The notes: generated from the letters alone by a model not told the origin. Shown: positions 6,809 to 15,128, numbered from the stretch's first letter. The stretch is DNA of 25,672 nt from Woeseiaceae bacterium (GCA_022866645.1 JALHUQ010000315.1:1-25672); one strand, 5' to 3'. Translations and numbers: made by a program.

Positions 6809-7699
6809 TCACCAAACGACGGTGGACGCATCGAAAACAGGGCCATCAACGCATACGCGTTTCATCGCGTCGCCATCTTTAGTGCGGATCCTCACGGCGC
6901 ATCCGGCGCATCCGCCCACGGCGCATGCCATGAACTCTTCCAGCGATACCTGACAGGGTAGATCGTATTTTTCGGCCAGTGCCGCGACTGCTTTGAGCAT
7001 TGGGGTTGGGCCGCAGGAAAATACTTCTGTCTTTCCGAGCTCCTCGGCTGTTCGCGATGACAGCCACTGGTCCGCCAGCTCGGTGACATAGCCTTTAAAG
7101 CATCCGTCGAAGCCAGCGAGCGATGCCAGTCGACAAGGAATGCCCCACTTCTCGAGCAACGGCATGGTGGCGCTGACGTTCGCGTCCAGCCACGATGAAT
7201 TGATCGACGATGTCTGCGATTCGAAGGGGAAAGGGAGCTCCGAGCCGAAAATGGCCAGCGGCGCCCAATCACCAGTGCTCTGTCGCAGATGATCAGCGAG
7301 GAAGACCATCGGCGGAATTCCCACGCCGCCGCCGATCAACAGGGTATTCGGCCGGTCTGCAGACAGCCGGAATGGCTGGCCGATCGGACCGAGAACGTTG
7401 ATCGAGTCTCCGGGCCGTTTCGCCGACAGCCATCGAAGGCCATCGCCGACAACTTTGTAAAGCACGTCGATACAATCGTTGTCGACACGCATGATCGATA
7501 ACGGTCTTCGCATCGGCAACGTGTCATCGCAGGTAATGTGCACGAAACTGCCGGGTTTCGCGGCGGCCGCGCACTTCGAGGAACGAATGCGCATAATGAA
7601 TTGATCGCCAGGGAACTTATCGATGCGCAGTAGCACGCCATCTTCGACGAAAATGGTATTGCGGTTGCGTTGAGCGCTCTGTTGGGCGGCCGTCGTCAC
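6809..7699 (-). CDS. PyrK-like dihydroorotate dehydrogenase electron-transfer subunit
   Basis: A 296-residue flavoprotein of the ferredoxin-NADP reductase family, PyrK type. The FAD-binding motif RRPLSI is at 64-69, the nucleotide-binding loop LIGGGVGIPPM at 121-131, and EVFSCGPTPMLKA at 225-237. Near the C-terminus are four cysteines, C259, C264, C267 and C283 (spacings 4, 2 and 15), as for the [2Fe-2S] cluster of PyrK. In class 1B dihydroorotate dehydrogenase this subunit passes electrons between the PyrD flavin and NAD. The start is a GTG overlapping the pyrB stop by four bases (GTGA), so it is coupled to pyrB, which supports a pyrimidine role. No pyrD is present in this window. It could instead serve another oxidoreductase. 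Confidence 0.8.
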   Translation of the reverse strand: MTTAAQQSAQRNRNTIFVEDGVLLRIDKFPGDQFIMRIRSSKCAAAAKPGSFVHITCDDTLPMRRPLSIMRVDNDCIDVLYKVVGDGLRWLSAKRPGDSINVLGPIGQPFRLSADRPNTLLIGGGVGIPPMVFLADHLRQSTGDWAPLAIFGSELPFPFESQTSSINSSWLDANVSATMPLLEKWGIPCRLASLAGFDGCFKGYVTELADQWLSSRTAEELGKTEVFSCGPTPMLKAVAALAEKYDLPCQVSLEEFMACAVGGCAGCAVRIRTKDGDAMKRVCVDGPVFDASTVVW

Positions 7700-8670
7700 A
7701 GCCCGCTCATGATTTTGCCGATACGGGTGAGCACGGCCATGCGGACAGCAACTCCGTTTGTGACCTGCTTGGTAATAACCGAGCGCGGGCCATCTGCAAG
7801 GCTGCCCTCGATTTCAATACCGCGGTTCATAGGACCCGGATGCATGATGATTGCATTCGGTTTCGCGAACTTCATGCTTGCGTGGCTGACGCCGTAATTC
7901 GCGAAGTATTCATCGATCCCGGGAACGCCGTCGAGATTACCAATTCGCTCACGCTGAATTCGCAGCGCCATGACGACGTCCGCGTCTTTAAGTCCTTCGG
8001 CAAGGTTGTCGATAATGCGCGCGCCGGGGAAGCGGTCAGCATCCGGTGCCAGCGCCGGTGGTGAAATCATGCGCAGTTCACCCACCCCCATGGTCTGCAG
8101 AGCCTCGGAAGCCGACATCGCGACTCGCGAATGTTGAATATCACCAACGATGGCGACGGCCAGATTCTTGAAGTCCGGATTGTGTTGGCGAATGGTCAGG
8201 AGGTCGAGCAAACCCTGTGTCGGGTGTGATACGTCGGACTCGCCGGCATTCAGAACACTGACGTGATCGTCAACATGACGTGCGATATAGGCTGGCACGC
8301 CATTGCTTGCGTCACGAATAACCATAACGTCAACTTGCATGGCCTCGAGCGTGTAGATCGTATCGAGGATGCTCTCGCCTTTCTTGCGTGACGATGTATT
8401 GACGTCGAGATTCAGAACATCGGCGCCCAAACGGCGGCCTGCCAGTTCAAATGACGCGCGGGTACGTGTGCTGGGCTCGAAAAAAAGGTTGCCGATGGTG
8501 CGACCCGCCAGAGACTGACTGCGAATCGGCAATGCGCCAGGTGCGGTCAAGTAACCCTCGGCGTCGTCCAGCAACTCAGTCAGCAGCGTCGCGTCGAGTC
8601 CTTTTAACGACAGTAAATGCCGCAGGTTACCCTTCTCGTCAAACTGTAGTTTGGTGTCGTCTCTCTCCAT
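7696..8670 (-). CDS. pyrB: Aspartate carbamoyltransferase catalytic subunit
   Basis: Condenses carbamoyl phosphate with aspartate, the first committed step of pyrimidine synthesis. The 324 residues carry the carbamoyl-phosphate motif FFEPSTRTRASFELAGRRLG (63-82), the segment ARHVDDHVSVLNAG, and HPTQGLLDLLTIRQ. In the aspartate domain, MALRIQRERIG and IIMHPGPMNRGIEI are visible. A roughly 12-residue N-terminal extension precedes the usual LLSLKGL start and fits the longer chains of the Pseudomonas type. In Pseudomonas the enzyme needs an inactive dihydroorotase-like partner, which is not seen here. It follows ruvX by 12 bases and overlaps the PyrK-like gene by four. The pyrR gene found next to pyrB in Pseudomonas is missing. 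Confidence 0.95.
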   Translation of the reverse strand: MERDDTKLQFDEKGNLRHLLSLKGLDATLLTELLDDAEGYLTAPGALPIRSQSLAGRTIGNLFFEPSTRTRASFELAGRRLGADVLNLDVNTSSRKKGESILDTIYTLEAMQVDVMVIRDASNGVPAYIARHVDDHVSVLNAGESDVSHPTQGLLDLLTIRQHNPDFKNLAVAIVGDIQHSRVAMSASEALQTMGVGELRMISPPALAPDADRFPGARIIDNLAEGLKDADVVMALRIQRERIGNLDGVPGIDEYFANYGVSHASMKFAKPNAIIMHPGPMNRGIEIEGSLADGPRSVITKQVTNGVAVRMAVLTRIGKIMSGL

Positions 8671-8682
8671 CGCGGGAGGATT

Positions 8683-9126
8683 CTACTCACATGAGAGGTA
8701 TCTTTCAGCGATAAATACGGCCGCCGCCGCGTCGATCATTGCCTTTGATATGCGGCCCCTCGACCCTGCCGAACGGGACGCCTTCAGTACTTGCGCGGCC
8801 TCTACTGAGGTGTAGCGTTCGTCGACGGTGTCTATGCTGAGCCCGTAGCGGCGCAATTCCTCGATGAACGCTTCAACGGGTTCCTGCATTTCACTGCGCG
8901 AACCATCCGCATGCGAGGGCATGCCAACGACGATACCCGTGGGGCACCATTCTTTGATCAGGGCGGCTATCGCTGCGTGGTCTACACCATCGGCTCGATT
9001 GGCGACTACGCCCAGCGGGCTCGCGGAGCCTGTTACATCCTGACCTACTGCGACGCCGATGCGACGCCGTCCGAAGTCGAAAGCCAGAATTGTTCGGTGT
9101 AGCGGCAAGTCAGGCGTGACCGGCAT
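8683..9126 (-). CDS. ruvX: Putative pre-16S rRNA nuclease / Holliday-junction resolvase-like RuvX
   Basis: A 147-residue YqgF/RuvX protein with an RNase H fold, required for 16S rRNA 5' end processing in E. coli. The catalytic Asp lies in TILAFDFGRRRIGVAVGQ near the N-terminus. Other family blocks are GIVVGMPSHADGSRSEMQEP, VDERYTSVEAAQ, and KAMIDAAAAVFIAERYL, which carries a further metal-ligand Asp. I start at the ATG at 9126, which overlaps yqgE by 17 bases and gives the normal length; no clear ribosome binding site precedes it. A TTG at 9108 is an alternative. The reading frame stays open to 9339, but that extension lies inside yqgE and is not coding. The yqgE-yqgF pairing is widely conserved. 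Confidence 0.92.
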   Translation of the reverse strand: MPVTPDLPLHRTILAFDFGRRRIGVAVGQDVTGSASPLGVVANRADGVDHAAIAALIKEWCPTGIVVGMPSHADGSRSEMQEPVEAFIEELRRYGLSIDTVDERYTSVEAAQVLKASRSAGSRGRISKAMIDAAAAVFIAERYLSCE

Positions 9127-9673
9127 CCGGGGAAATGCTCGCGATGTCGATGCCCAGTAATCGGGCCGCAGAGTCCCAGCGTTTTTCAAATGGAGTGTCG
9201 AAAACCAGCTCGGGAGTTGCAGTGACATTAAGCCAGGCGTTAGCCAACATCTCTGCCTCCAGTTGACCGGGTTCCCAGCCTGCATAACCAATGGCAACGA
9301 GTGCTTTCTCTGGCCCTGTGCCGGTCGCCATCGCGTCAATAACGTCGCGTGACAATGTCAGGTTGATGTCGTTGGACACAGTGAGCGTATTTTCGAAACG
9401 GTGGCCCTTGTCATGCAGAACAAATCCACGTTCGGTCCCAACCGGGCCACCGGCAACCACCGGTCTGCTGGCCACGTAGGCATCGGCACCATCAACCGAA
9501 AGTTGTTCGAACAATCCGGACAGCTTCAGGTTCAGCGGCCGATTGATAATGATGCCAAGCGCGCCGCTATCGTTATGTTCGCAGATCAGCGTGACGGTTG
9601 TGCTGAAATTGGGGTCCAGCATGCCCGGCATGGCTATAAGTAGTTGATTTGTAAGGGTACTGTCCGAGTCCAT
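9110..9673 (-). CDS. yqgE: YqgE/AlgH family protein (UPF0301)
   Basis: A protein of 187 residues from the ATG at 9673, of the YqgE/AlgH family, whose function is unsettled. AlgH was first described as an alginate regulator in P. aeruginosa. Family signatures are LLIAMPGMLDPNFSTTVTLI at the N-terminus, EHNDSGALGIIINRPL, then PVVAGGPVGTERGFVLHDKG, and near the C-terminus ALVAIGYAGWEPGQLEAEML, AWLNVTA and a final AGHA. A GTG at 9706 would add 11 polar residues. I prefer the ATG because the family normally begins about eight residues before LIAMP. It lies between the TonB-like gene and ruvX, as in Pseudomonas. Confidence 0.92.
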   Translation of the reverse strand: MDSDSTLTNQLLIAMPGMLDPNFSTTVTLICEHNDSGALGIIINRPLNLKLSGLFEQLSVDGADAYVASRPVVAGGPVGTERGFVLHDKGHRFENTLTVSNDINLTLSRDVIDAMATGTGPEKALVAIGYAGWEPGQLEAEMLANAWLNVTATPELVFDTPFEKRWDSAARLLGIDIASISPDAGHA

Positions 9674-9716
9674 GTCTCTAGTATCTGTGCTCGAGTGCTC
9701 AGGCACAAGCCAGATC

Positions 9717-10634
9717 TCAGGGTTGCTCCGGGGAGCTCGATATGAGCTGTTCGGCGAACAGCCATTTGTACTCGAAGCGCACGAGATCGTATTCGGCCAC
9801 GACTTCCGGTGGAAACGGGTCGAACGGCGAGGCCCGGTGCAAAATGTCGAGCGCCGCCAGATCCAGAACCGTTGAACCGCTGGACTTGCGGATGACGGCT
9901 TCCTTCAACTCGCCAGAGACATCGATCGCGACCATGAGCGTCGGGCTGCCGGATATGTCGTCAAGCAGGCCAAGCTGGGGAAGGTAGGAATCGCCCACGG
10001 CCTCAATACGACGCTTCCAGTTGTCGAGATAGACGGCGATGACGGATTCTCGAGTGTCCGCGCTGATGATCAGCTGCCGTGGTTCGTCGTCCCTGATTAG
10101 CATGGTCGCCTGATTGTCCTGCGGCAGCGGCAAAGTGACCTGGCTGCCAGCTTCCATCGCAATGGCGGCGCTCGTTTCCGGTTGTGGGTCCGATCGCGGA
10201 TCAATTCGGACCCGGCGATCATTCGCCTCTCGGGTGGCCAGTAACTCATCAGCCGATCGCTCATGTGCCCGCGCCTCCAATAAAGCGTTGCCATCGTCCT
10301 GACCTTCGTTGTCGACAGGCAATGAGCTTTGCAAGGGCGCGGCAGGCCGGACCTGCAGAGTGGTGTTGCCGCCGCCTTTCTGGCTGGCCTGAGCAAGGTA
10401 AGCCGCTTCATCAGGACGGTCAATCTGCTGATCCGCGTCAGCGACGATGGTTACTTCCAGCGAAATTGCGTCCGCGAACTGATTGGCAAACTCAGGATTG
10501 AAGGTAATGCCGATAATCAGGATGCCGTGTATCAGAGCGGCCAGAAAAAGCATCGCGGGGAGGCGGTCAGGAACGACCGGGTTGAGTAGCCGCATCTCGT
10601 CGAGAGGATCCGTATTCAGCGCGATGTTGGTCAT
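9717..10634 (-). CDS. TonB-family energy transducer, TonB3-like
   Basis: A 305-residue protein with one N-terminal membrane helix (about residues 25-46, LFLAALIHGILIIGITF), a long polar periplasmic region (50-190), and a C-terminal TonB domain (about 195-294). Within that domain are ESVIAVYLDNWKRRIEAVG, PTLMVAIDVSGELKEAVIRK, SSGSTVLDLAALDILHRASP and FDPFP. The start is the ATG at 10634, eight bases after the gshB stop and preceded by GAGGGA; an in-frame ATG upstream lies inside gshB. The linker is not the usual Glu-Pro/Lys-Pro type. In P. aeruginosa the tonB3 gene at this place is needed for twitching motility and pilus assembly, so a link to the adjacent Chp system is plausible. No exbB or exbD is in the window. 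Confidence 0.88.
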   Translation of the reverse strand: MTNIALNTDPLDEMRLLNPVVPDRLPAMLFLAALIHGILIIGITFNPEFANQFADAISLEVTIVADADQQIDRPDEAAYLAQASQKGGGNTTLQVRPAAPLQSSLPVDNEGQDDGNALLEARAHERSADELLATREANDRRVRIDPRSDPQPETSAAIAMEAGSQVTLPLPQDNQATMLIRDDEPRQLIISADTRESVIAVYLDNWKRRIEAVGDSYLPQLGLLDDISGSPTLMVAIDVSGELKEAVIRKSSGSTVLDLAALDILHRASPFDPFPPEVVAEYDLVRFEYKWLFAEQLISSSPEQP

Positions 10635-10641
10635 TTCCCTC

Positions 10642-11598
10642 TCAACGCAGTTTTTTCTCGATGGCATCAAACATGAGACCGGCAATGTTGAGGTCAAATT
10701 CACGATCGAGTTCGCGTATGCCTGTCGGACTGGTGACATTGACCTCAGTCATGTAGTCGCCAATGACATCGATTCCGGCAAACAGCACGCCCTGGTCACG
10801 CAGCACAGGGCCGACGATTGCACAAATTCTCCGGTCGGAGTCCGACAAGGGCTGACCTCGGGTTGTCGCTCCTGCAACCATATTGCCACGATTGTCATCA
10901 GCGCTTGGAATTCGTGCCAAAGCGTAGGGCACCGGCTCACCATCGACGAGCAGGATGCGTTTGTCGCCCAGCGTAATTTCGGGAATGTAGACTTGCGCCA
11001 TCGCAAAGCGTTGTCCGTAATCGGTCAGTGTTTCGAATATAACGTTCGCATTGTTGTCGCCTTTCCCGACGACAAATATCGATCGTCCGCCCATGCCATC
11101 GAGTGGCTTGACGACGATCCGACTGTGCTCAGCGAGAAACGCTTTCATTTGTTCCATGGAACGAGTTACCAGCGTCAAGGGCGTGCATTCGGGGAACCAC
11201 GCGGTGTACGCCTTTTCGTTCATATCGCGTAGGGCCTGAGGTGCATTGACGATGAGTGCGCCAGCCAGGCTGGCACGATCCAGAATGTAAGTCGTATAGA
11301 CATACTCCATGTTGAACGGCGGGTCCTTGCGCATGAGGATGACGTCGAGCCCGCCCAGATCCATCTCTCGCCGCTCCCCGAAATCGAACCAGTCGTCGTC
11401 GTTGTTACGAACACTAAGGCGTGTCGACAAGCCAATGGCCTTGCCTGAAAGCATGCGCAAATGCTGTTGTTCGAAATAGTGGAGTTCGGCACCTCTGCGA
11501 CTCGCTTCGAGCAGCATCGCCAGGGAAGAGTCCTTCTTCGGCGTGATCGACCCTATCGGGTCCATCACGATGCCTATTTTCAGCGGGTTTTCAGCCAT
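10642..11598 (-). CDS. gshB: Glutathione synthetase
   Basis: ATP-dependent ligation of gamma-glutamylcysteine with glycine, the second step of glutathione synthesis. The 318 residues match the family length. Visible blocks are LKIGIVMDPIGSITPKKDSS at the N-terminus, VILMRKDPPFNMEYVYTTYI, the ATP-grasp segment RIVVKPLDGMGGRSIFVVG, the segment QVYIPEITLGDKRILLVDGE, and the metal-binding VLFAGIDVIGDYMTEVNVTS near the C-terminus. It is the first gene of the minus-strand operon gshB-tonB-yqgE-ruvX-pyrB-pyrK-like and is divergent from pilG. A candidate -10 TATAGT lies 40-45 bases upstream. Confidence 0.96.
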   Translation of the reverse strand: MAENPLKIGIVMDPIGSITPKKDSSLAMLLEASRRGAELHYFEQQHLRMLSGKAIGLSTRLSVRNNDDDWFDFGERREMDLGGLDVILMRKDPPFNMEYVYTTYILDRASLAGALIVNAPQALRDMNEKAYTAWFPECTPLTLVTRSMEQMKAFLAEHSRIVVKPLDGMGGRSIFVVGKGDNNANVIFETLTDYGQRFAMAQVYIPEITLGDKRILLVDGEPVPYALARIPSADDNRGNMVAGATTRGQPLSDSDRRICAIVGPVLRDQGVLFAGIDVIGDYMTEVNVTSPTGIRELDREFDLNIAGLMFDAIEKKLR

Positions 11599-11637
11599 CT
11601 TTTGAGCTTATGGAGTCGTTTCTGCAGGAAGCGACCA

Positions 11638-11643
11638 ACTATA
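11638..11643 (-). promoter_or_regulatory. Candidate -10 element for gshB operon
   Basis: On the minus strand, TATAGT lies 40-45 bases upstream of the gshB ATG, giving a predicted leader of about 33 bases. The best -35 at 16 bases spacing (GTGCTT) is poor, so this is a tentative call. Confidence 0.3.
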
Positions 11644-11707
11644 CCGTGAAATCCGACGTAAGCACCGGAAATCTCGTGATTTTGCGTATCGCGGCGCGCG
11701 TCGTAGC

Positions 11708-11740
11708 AGGACTTATGTCAATATGGTAAAAGTCCTTTTT
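11708..11740 (+). promoter_or_regulatory. Inverted repeat plus T-run upstream of pilG
   Basis: AGGACTT (11708-11714) and AAGTCCT (11730-11736) form a perfect 7-bp inverted repeat with a 15-base loop, followed by a run of T to 11740. A weak -10 candidate, TATGGT (11722-11727), lies inside the loop. The element could be an operator flanking the pilG promoter or, if transcription begins further upstream, an attenuator hairpin. It ends 17 bases before the pilG start. No good -35 accompanies the -10. Confidence 0.4.
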
Positions 11741-11757
11741 CAACCTGGGGAAAACTG

Positions 11758-12150
11758 GTGTCAGCTAACGTATCGCGTAGCCTTAACGGGCTTAAAATAT
11801 TGGTCGTGGACGACAGCAAGACCATACGCAGAACCGCAGAAACCCTGTTGTCGAAAGAGGGTTGCCAGGTTTTCACGGCGATCGATGGTTTTGACGCATT
11901 GTCCAAAATTGCCGATCACCAGCCCGACCTGATTTTTGTCGATATCATGATGCCGCGCCTCGATGGTTACGAAACCTGTTCGCTGATAAAACACAACAAG
12001 ATCTTCAAGGACACGCCCGTCATCATGCTATCCAGTAAGGACGGCTTATTCGACCGTGCACGCGGACGCATCGTCGGCAGCGAACAATACCTGACCAAGC
12101 CGTTCACGAAAGATGAGCTGCTCGGTGCTATTTCTAACCAGATCAATTAA
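11758..12150 (+). CDS. pilG: Single-domain response regulator PilG
   Basis: A 130-residue stand-alone receiver of the CheY type. In P. aeruginosa PilG is phosphorylated by ChpA and stimulates pilus extension and cAMP production. The acidic pocket is in LVVDDSKT (D18, D19), the phospho-acceptor is D62 in FVDIMMPRLDGYETC, and the conserved Lys is K114 in YLTKPF. The stretch IMLSSKDGLFDRARGRIVGS is nearly identical to PilG as I recall it. The start is GTG at 11758 with GGGGA about eight bases upstream. It is the first gene of the pilGHIJ-chpA-chpC operon and lies 10 bases before pilH. Confidence 0.96.
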   Translation: MSANVSRSLNGLKILVVDDSKTIRRTAETLLSKEGCQVFTAIDGFDALSKIADHQPDLIFVDIMMPRLDGYETCSLIKHNKIFKDTPVIMLSSKDGLFDRARGRIVGSEQYLTKPFTKDELLGAISNQIN

Positions 12151-12160
12151 GGAATTCCAG

Positions 12161-12526
12161 ATGGCCGTCGTACTCATCATTGATGATTCGCCAACTGAGC
12201 TGCATTTGTTTCAGAGCATGCTTGAAAAGGCAGGCTTCGACACGCTCGTTGCTGACAGCGGAGAAGAAGGCCTGAAGGCCGCAAGGACATCGCGACCGGA
12301 CTGCATATTGATGGACGTCGTCATGCCCGGCATGAACGGCTTTCAGGCGACCCGCCAACTCACAAAGGATCCGATGACTGCATCCATCCCCGTCATCATA
12401 ATTACGACCAAAGATCAGGAGACGGATAAAATCTGGGGCATGCGCCAGGGCGCCGTCGAGTATTTAGTGAAGCCGATTGTGGACAAAGAACTCGTCGCCA
12501 TGATCAACATGGTGATGGCCGCCTGA
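12161..12526 (+). CDS. pilH: Single-domain response regulator PilH
   Basis: A 121-residue receiver protein. In P. aeruginosa PilH opposes or modulates PilG output and favours retraction. Motifs are VLIIDDSPTE (D8, D9), the phospho-acceptor D52 in LMDVVMPGMNGFQATRQL, the Thr in IIITTKDQETDK, and K104 in YLVKPI. The start is the ATG at 12161 with AAGGAA just upstream, 10 bases after the pilG stop. The frame is open back into pilG, but that extension is not coding. It abuts pilI, whose ATG follows the TGA directly. Confidence 0.96.
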   Translation: MAVVLIIDDSPTELHLFQSMLEKAGFDTLVADSGEEGLKAARTSRPDCILMDVVMPGMNGFQATRQLTKDPMTASIPVIIITTKDQETDKIWGMRQGAVEYLVKPIVDKELVAMINMVMAA

Positions 12527-13090
12527 ATGAGTAGTTCCACCGATCTCGCAACTCTGGTTGAGCAACCATTTGAGTTGTTGAAGGAAATGGAATTGCGCAG
12601 TCGTGTCGCGCACGCTGGTCAAGGTGCCGGCTCCATGCCGTCCGAATGGGTTGGTGTCGGGTTTCGAATTGGCGAGGAACAGTTCGTCGCCAGTCGTGAT
12701 CAGGTCCGTGAGGTCCTGATGTTGCCGGAATCCATGACGCGCGTGCCGGGTGCAAAGCGCTGGCTGCTGGGCATCGCAAATCTGCGCGGCCATTTGCTGC
12801 CATTGGTTGATCTCAAGTTAATGCTCGGCAGCGGGAGAACGACCTTGCGCCGAACGACGCGCGTCATATCAGTTAACCATCGTGAAGTACCGGCCGGACT
12901 CGTAGTAGACGAGGTCCTGGGGTTCCGGCGTTTCACGGATCATGAATTTGCAAATGAAGCTCGGGAAACAATCGTACGCTGCGATCGTTTTTTGGCCGGG
13001 GTCTACCAACGTGGTGATGATTCCTGGCCGGTTTTCAATTTGTTCGATCTAGTCGAAAGCAATGTGTTCTTGCAGGCATCTGCAGAATGA
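12527..13090 (+). CDS. pilI: CheW-like adaptor PilI
   Basis: A 187-residue CheW-domain protein that couples the receptor PilJ to the kinase ChpA. After a 45-residue N-terminal part (FELLKEMELRSRVA), the CheW fold begins at GVGFRIGEEQFVASRDQVRE and continues with RVPGAKRWLLGIANLRGHLL, PLVDLKLMLG, the segment EVPAGLVVDEVLGFRRFTDH and WPVFNLFDLV. It starts immediately after the pilH stop codon, so translation is probably coupled. It is separated from pilJ by nine bases. A second CheW-like protein, ChpC, lies at the end of the operon. Confidence 0.94.
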   Translation: MSSSTDLATLVEQPFELLKEMELRSRVAHAGQGAGSMPSEWVGVGFRIGEEQFVASRDQVREVLMLPESMTRVPGAKRWLLGIANLRGHLLPLVDLKLMLGSGRTTLRRTTRVISVNHREVPAGLVVDEVLGFRRFTDHEFANEARETIVRCDRFLAGVYQRGDDSWPVFNLFDLVESNVFLQASAE

Positions 13091-13099
13091 AGGTGAGTC

Positions 13100-15103
13100 A
13101 TGGCCAGTAATATCGACAATTCATCCACTTTTAGAGCGACTGCGCTTTTTGCCGCATTCCTTCTGGTCGGTGCCGCGGCATTGATTTACCTGCAATCGGG
13201 AGGTGGCAGCCCGTCTGCACCCAGGCTCGCGGCCTTGTCGCAAGCAATTCCGGCGCAGGCCGCTCGAGCGTTACAGGGCGACGTTGGTGCATTTGATGAA
13301 TTGAGCAAGAGTCTCAACAGCGTCGCGTCATTGCGCCGCAGTGGTGCGCCAGGACGTACGTCGGACTGGCAGGAACTCGAGTCACGCGCTGCAGCGATAC
13401 TGGCGAAACGCAAAGAGCTTGAAGCGGTATTGAGCGCGGCAAGCCGTGCAAAAACGGACGCATCGTTGTTAGTAGAGCTCGCTGACGAACTGTTGGGCCG
13501 ATCCAGCGCCACCGCGGCCATTCAGGAATTTCAGCAGCGCGCGAATCGAATTCGCGAGGCCTCCGCAAACATCCTTGACGGCGGAGCAAGCGCCGCAAGT
13601 GCGATCGCGGAAGACATTGGGTACTTGAGAAACGTTGCCAACGCGTTGAATGGCGGTGCCAGTGACCTTGATATTCGTCCGCTCAATCGCGAGAGTCGTG
13701 AAGTGGCGCTTGTGCCTGTCATCAGCAGCTTGACGAGCCTTGAGGAGCAGTCCGCGACTATCGGAGCCAATATCGCAGAGGTCAGCGGACTTGCCGATAC
13801 CCGGACCGAACTCACCGCAAGCGCGGACGTATTACTCAATTCGGCGTTTGCTTCCGCTGGCGCGCCGTCCCTGTTGCCGGAAGGTCTGCGCAATTCATTG
13901 ATTCCGACTGGCCTGGTCGGCGTGGCTATTCTCATGATTGTTTTGCTCATGATGTTGCACGCAAAAACGTCCGTCTTTGAAAGAGCAGCAAGGGAACAGG
14001 CGGATCAAAACGATCGTAATCAGCAGGCAATTTTGCGCTTACTTGATGAGATGGGCAGCCTCGCGGATGGCGACCTGACGGTCGAAGCGACCGTAACCGA
14101 AGACATTACCGGCACCATCGCAGATTCATTCAACTTTGCGATCGAAGAATTGCGCAAACTGGTCGCAACGGTGAACGACACGGCCATCCTGGTTGATGCG
14201 GCCACCAAGCAAACAGAGAACACCGCTGCGCATCTTGCGAAAGCAGCCGACAATCAGGCCAGGGAGATCAATGCAGCGACGGAATCCATTGTATCGATGG
14301 CTGCGTCTATTGAAGAGGTCTCCGGTAACGCCGAGCGGTCATCAGACGTTGCGCGCCACTCTGTAGAGGTCGCGCACAAGGGCGGCGAGGCAGTGCGTCG
14401 AACGATCGATGGCATGAACGCCATTCGCGAGACCATTCAGGAAACATCGAAGCGCATAAAGCGGCTCGGTGAGAGCTCACAGGAAATCGGCAACATCGTG
14501 GAGCTGATCAACGACATCGCCGAGCAGACCAATATCCTGGCATTGAATGCGTCGATTCAGGCTTCGATGGCCGGTGAAGCAGGGCGTGGATTTGCGGTCG
14601 TCGCCGATGAAGTGCAGCGACTCGCTGAACGATCGACGAACGCCACCAAGCAAATCGAAGTGTTGGTCAGAACGATCCAGGCCGATACCAACGAAGCCGT
14701 CGTTTCGATGGAACGCAGCACGACCGACGTTGTGGGCGGGGCCTTATTGGCAGAAAACGCCGGAGCGGCGCTCGATGAGATCGAACAGGTGTCCAACCAG
14801 ATCGCGAGTTTGGTGCAAAATATTTCCAGCTCCGCTCGACAACAAGCAGGAGCCGCCGCCGATGTGACCAGGCGTACGACTCGCTTGCGTGAAATTGGTG
14901 CGCAGACCGGCAAGGCGACGTCAGCAACAGCGGCGTCGATCTCGAAACTCTCAGAGCTCGCGACGCAACTTAGAAAGACAGTCGAGGGATTCGCGCTGCC
15001 ACCCGATATGATGCGAACTAGTGCATTAACCCGATCGTCGTCCAACGTTCAGCGTCCCGCGCCGGATCAGCCACCAGCCGCCAGTCGGATAACGGCCGGG
15101 TAA
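13100..15103 (+). CDS. pilJ: Methyl-accepting chemotaxis protein PilJ
   Basis: A 667-residue inner-membrane receptor, reported in P. aeruginosa to contact PilA pilin and relay surface sensing to ChpA. Membrane helix 1 is at about 13-32 (TALFAAFLLVGAAALIYL), the periplasmic region spans about 33-265, and helix 2 is at about 266-289 (GLVGVAILMIVLLMMLHA). A HAMP-like segment follows (SLADGDLTVEATVTEDITG), then a long coiled-coil signalling domain. Its hairpin tip, near residue 475, is EQTNILALNASIQASMAGEA, followed by GRGFAVVADEVQRLAERS. The IQASMAGEAGRGF variant instead of IEAARAGE is typical of PilJ. GGTGAG precedes the ATG. The C-terminal 40 residues are polar and likely flexible. No methyltransferase or methylesterase gene is present in the cluster. 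Confidence 0.95.
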   Translation: MASNIDNSSTFRATALFAAFLLVGAAALIYLQSGGGSPSAPRLAALSQAIPAQAARALQGDVGAFDELSKSLNSVASLRRSGAPGRTSDWQELESRAAAILAKRKELEAVLSAASRAKTDASLLVELADELLGRSSATAAIQEFQQRANRIREASANILDGGASAASAIAEDIGYLRNVANALNGGASDLDIRPLNRESREVALVPVISSLTSLEEQSATIGANIAEVSGLADTRTELTASADVLLNSAFASAGAPSLLPEGLRNSLIPTGLVGVAILMIVLLMMLHAKTSVFERAAREQADQNDRNQQAILRLLDEMGSLADGDLTVEATVTEDITGTIADSFNFAIEELRKLVATVNDTAILVDAATKQTENTAAHLAKAADNQAREINAATESIVSMAASIEEVSGNAERSSDVARHSVEVAHKGGEAVRRTIDGMNAIRETIQETSKRIKRLGESSQEIGNIVELINDIAEQTNILALNASIQASMAGEAGRGFAVVADEVQRLAERSTNATKQIEVLVRTIQADTNEAVVSMERSTTDVVGGALLAENAGAALDEIEQVSNQIASLVQNISSSARQQAGAAADVTRRTTRLREIGAQTGKATSATAASISKLSELATQLRKTVEGFALPPDMMRTSALTRSSSNVQRPAPDQPPAASRITAG

Positions 15104-15128
15104 TCGCCGGCGAGACACAGACGACAAG

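Noticed and set aside
9127..9339. N-terminal extension of ruvX to 218 residues
   Set aside because: It overlaps the conserved C-terminal half of yqgE, and RuvX proteins begin a few residues before the ILAFDFG motif.
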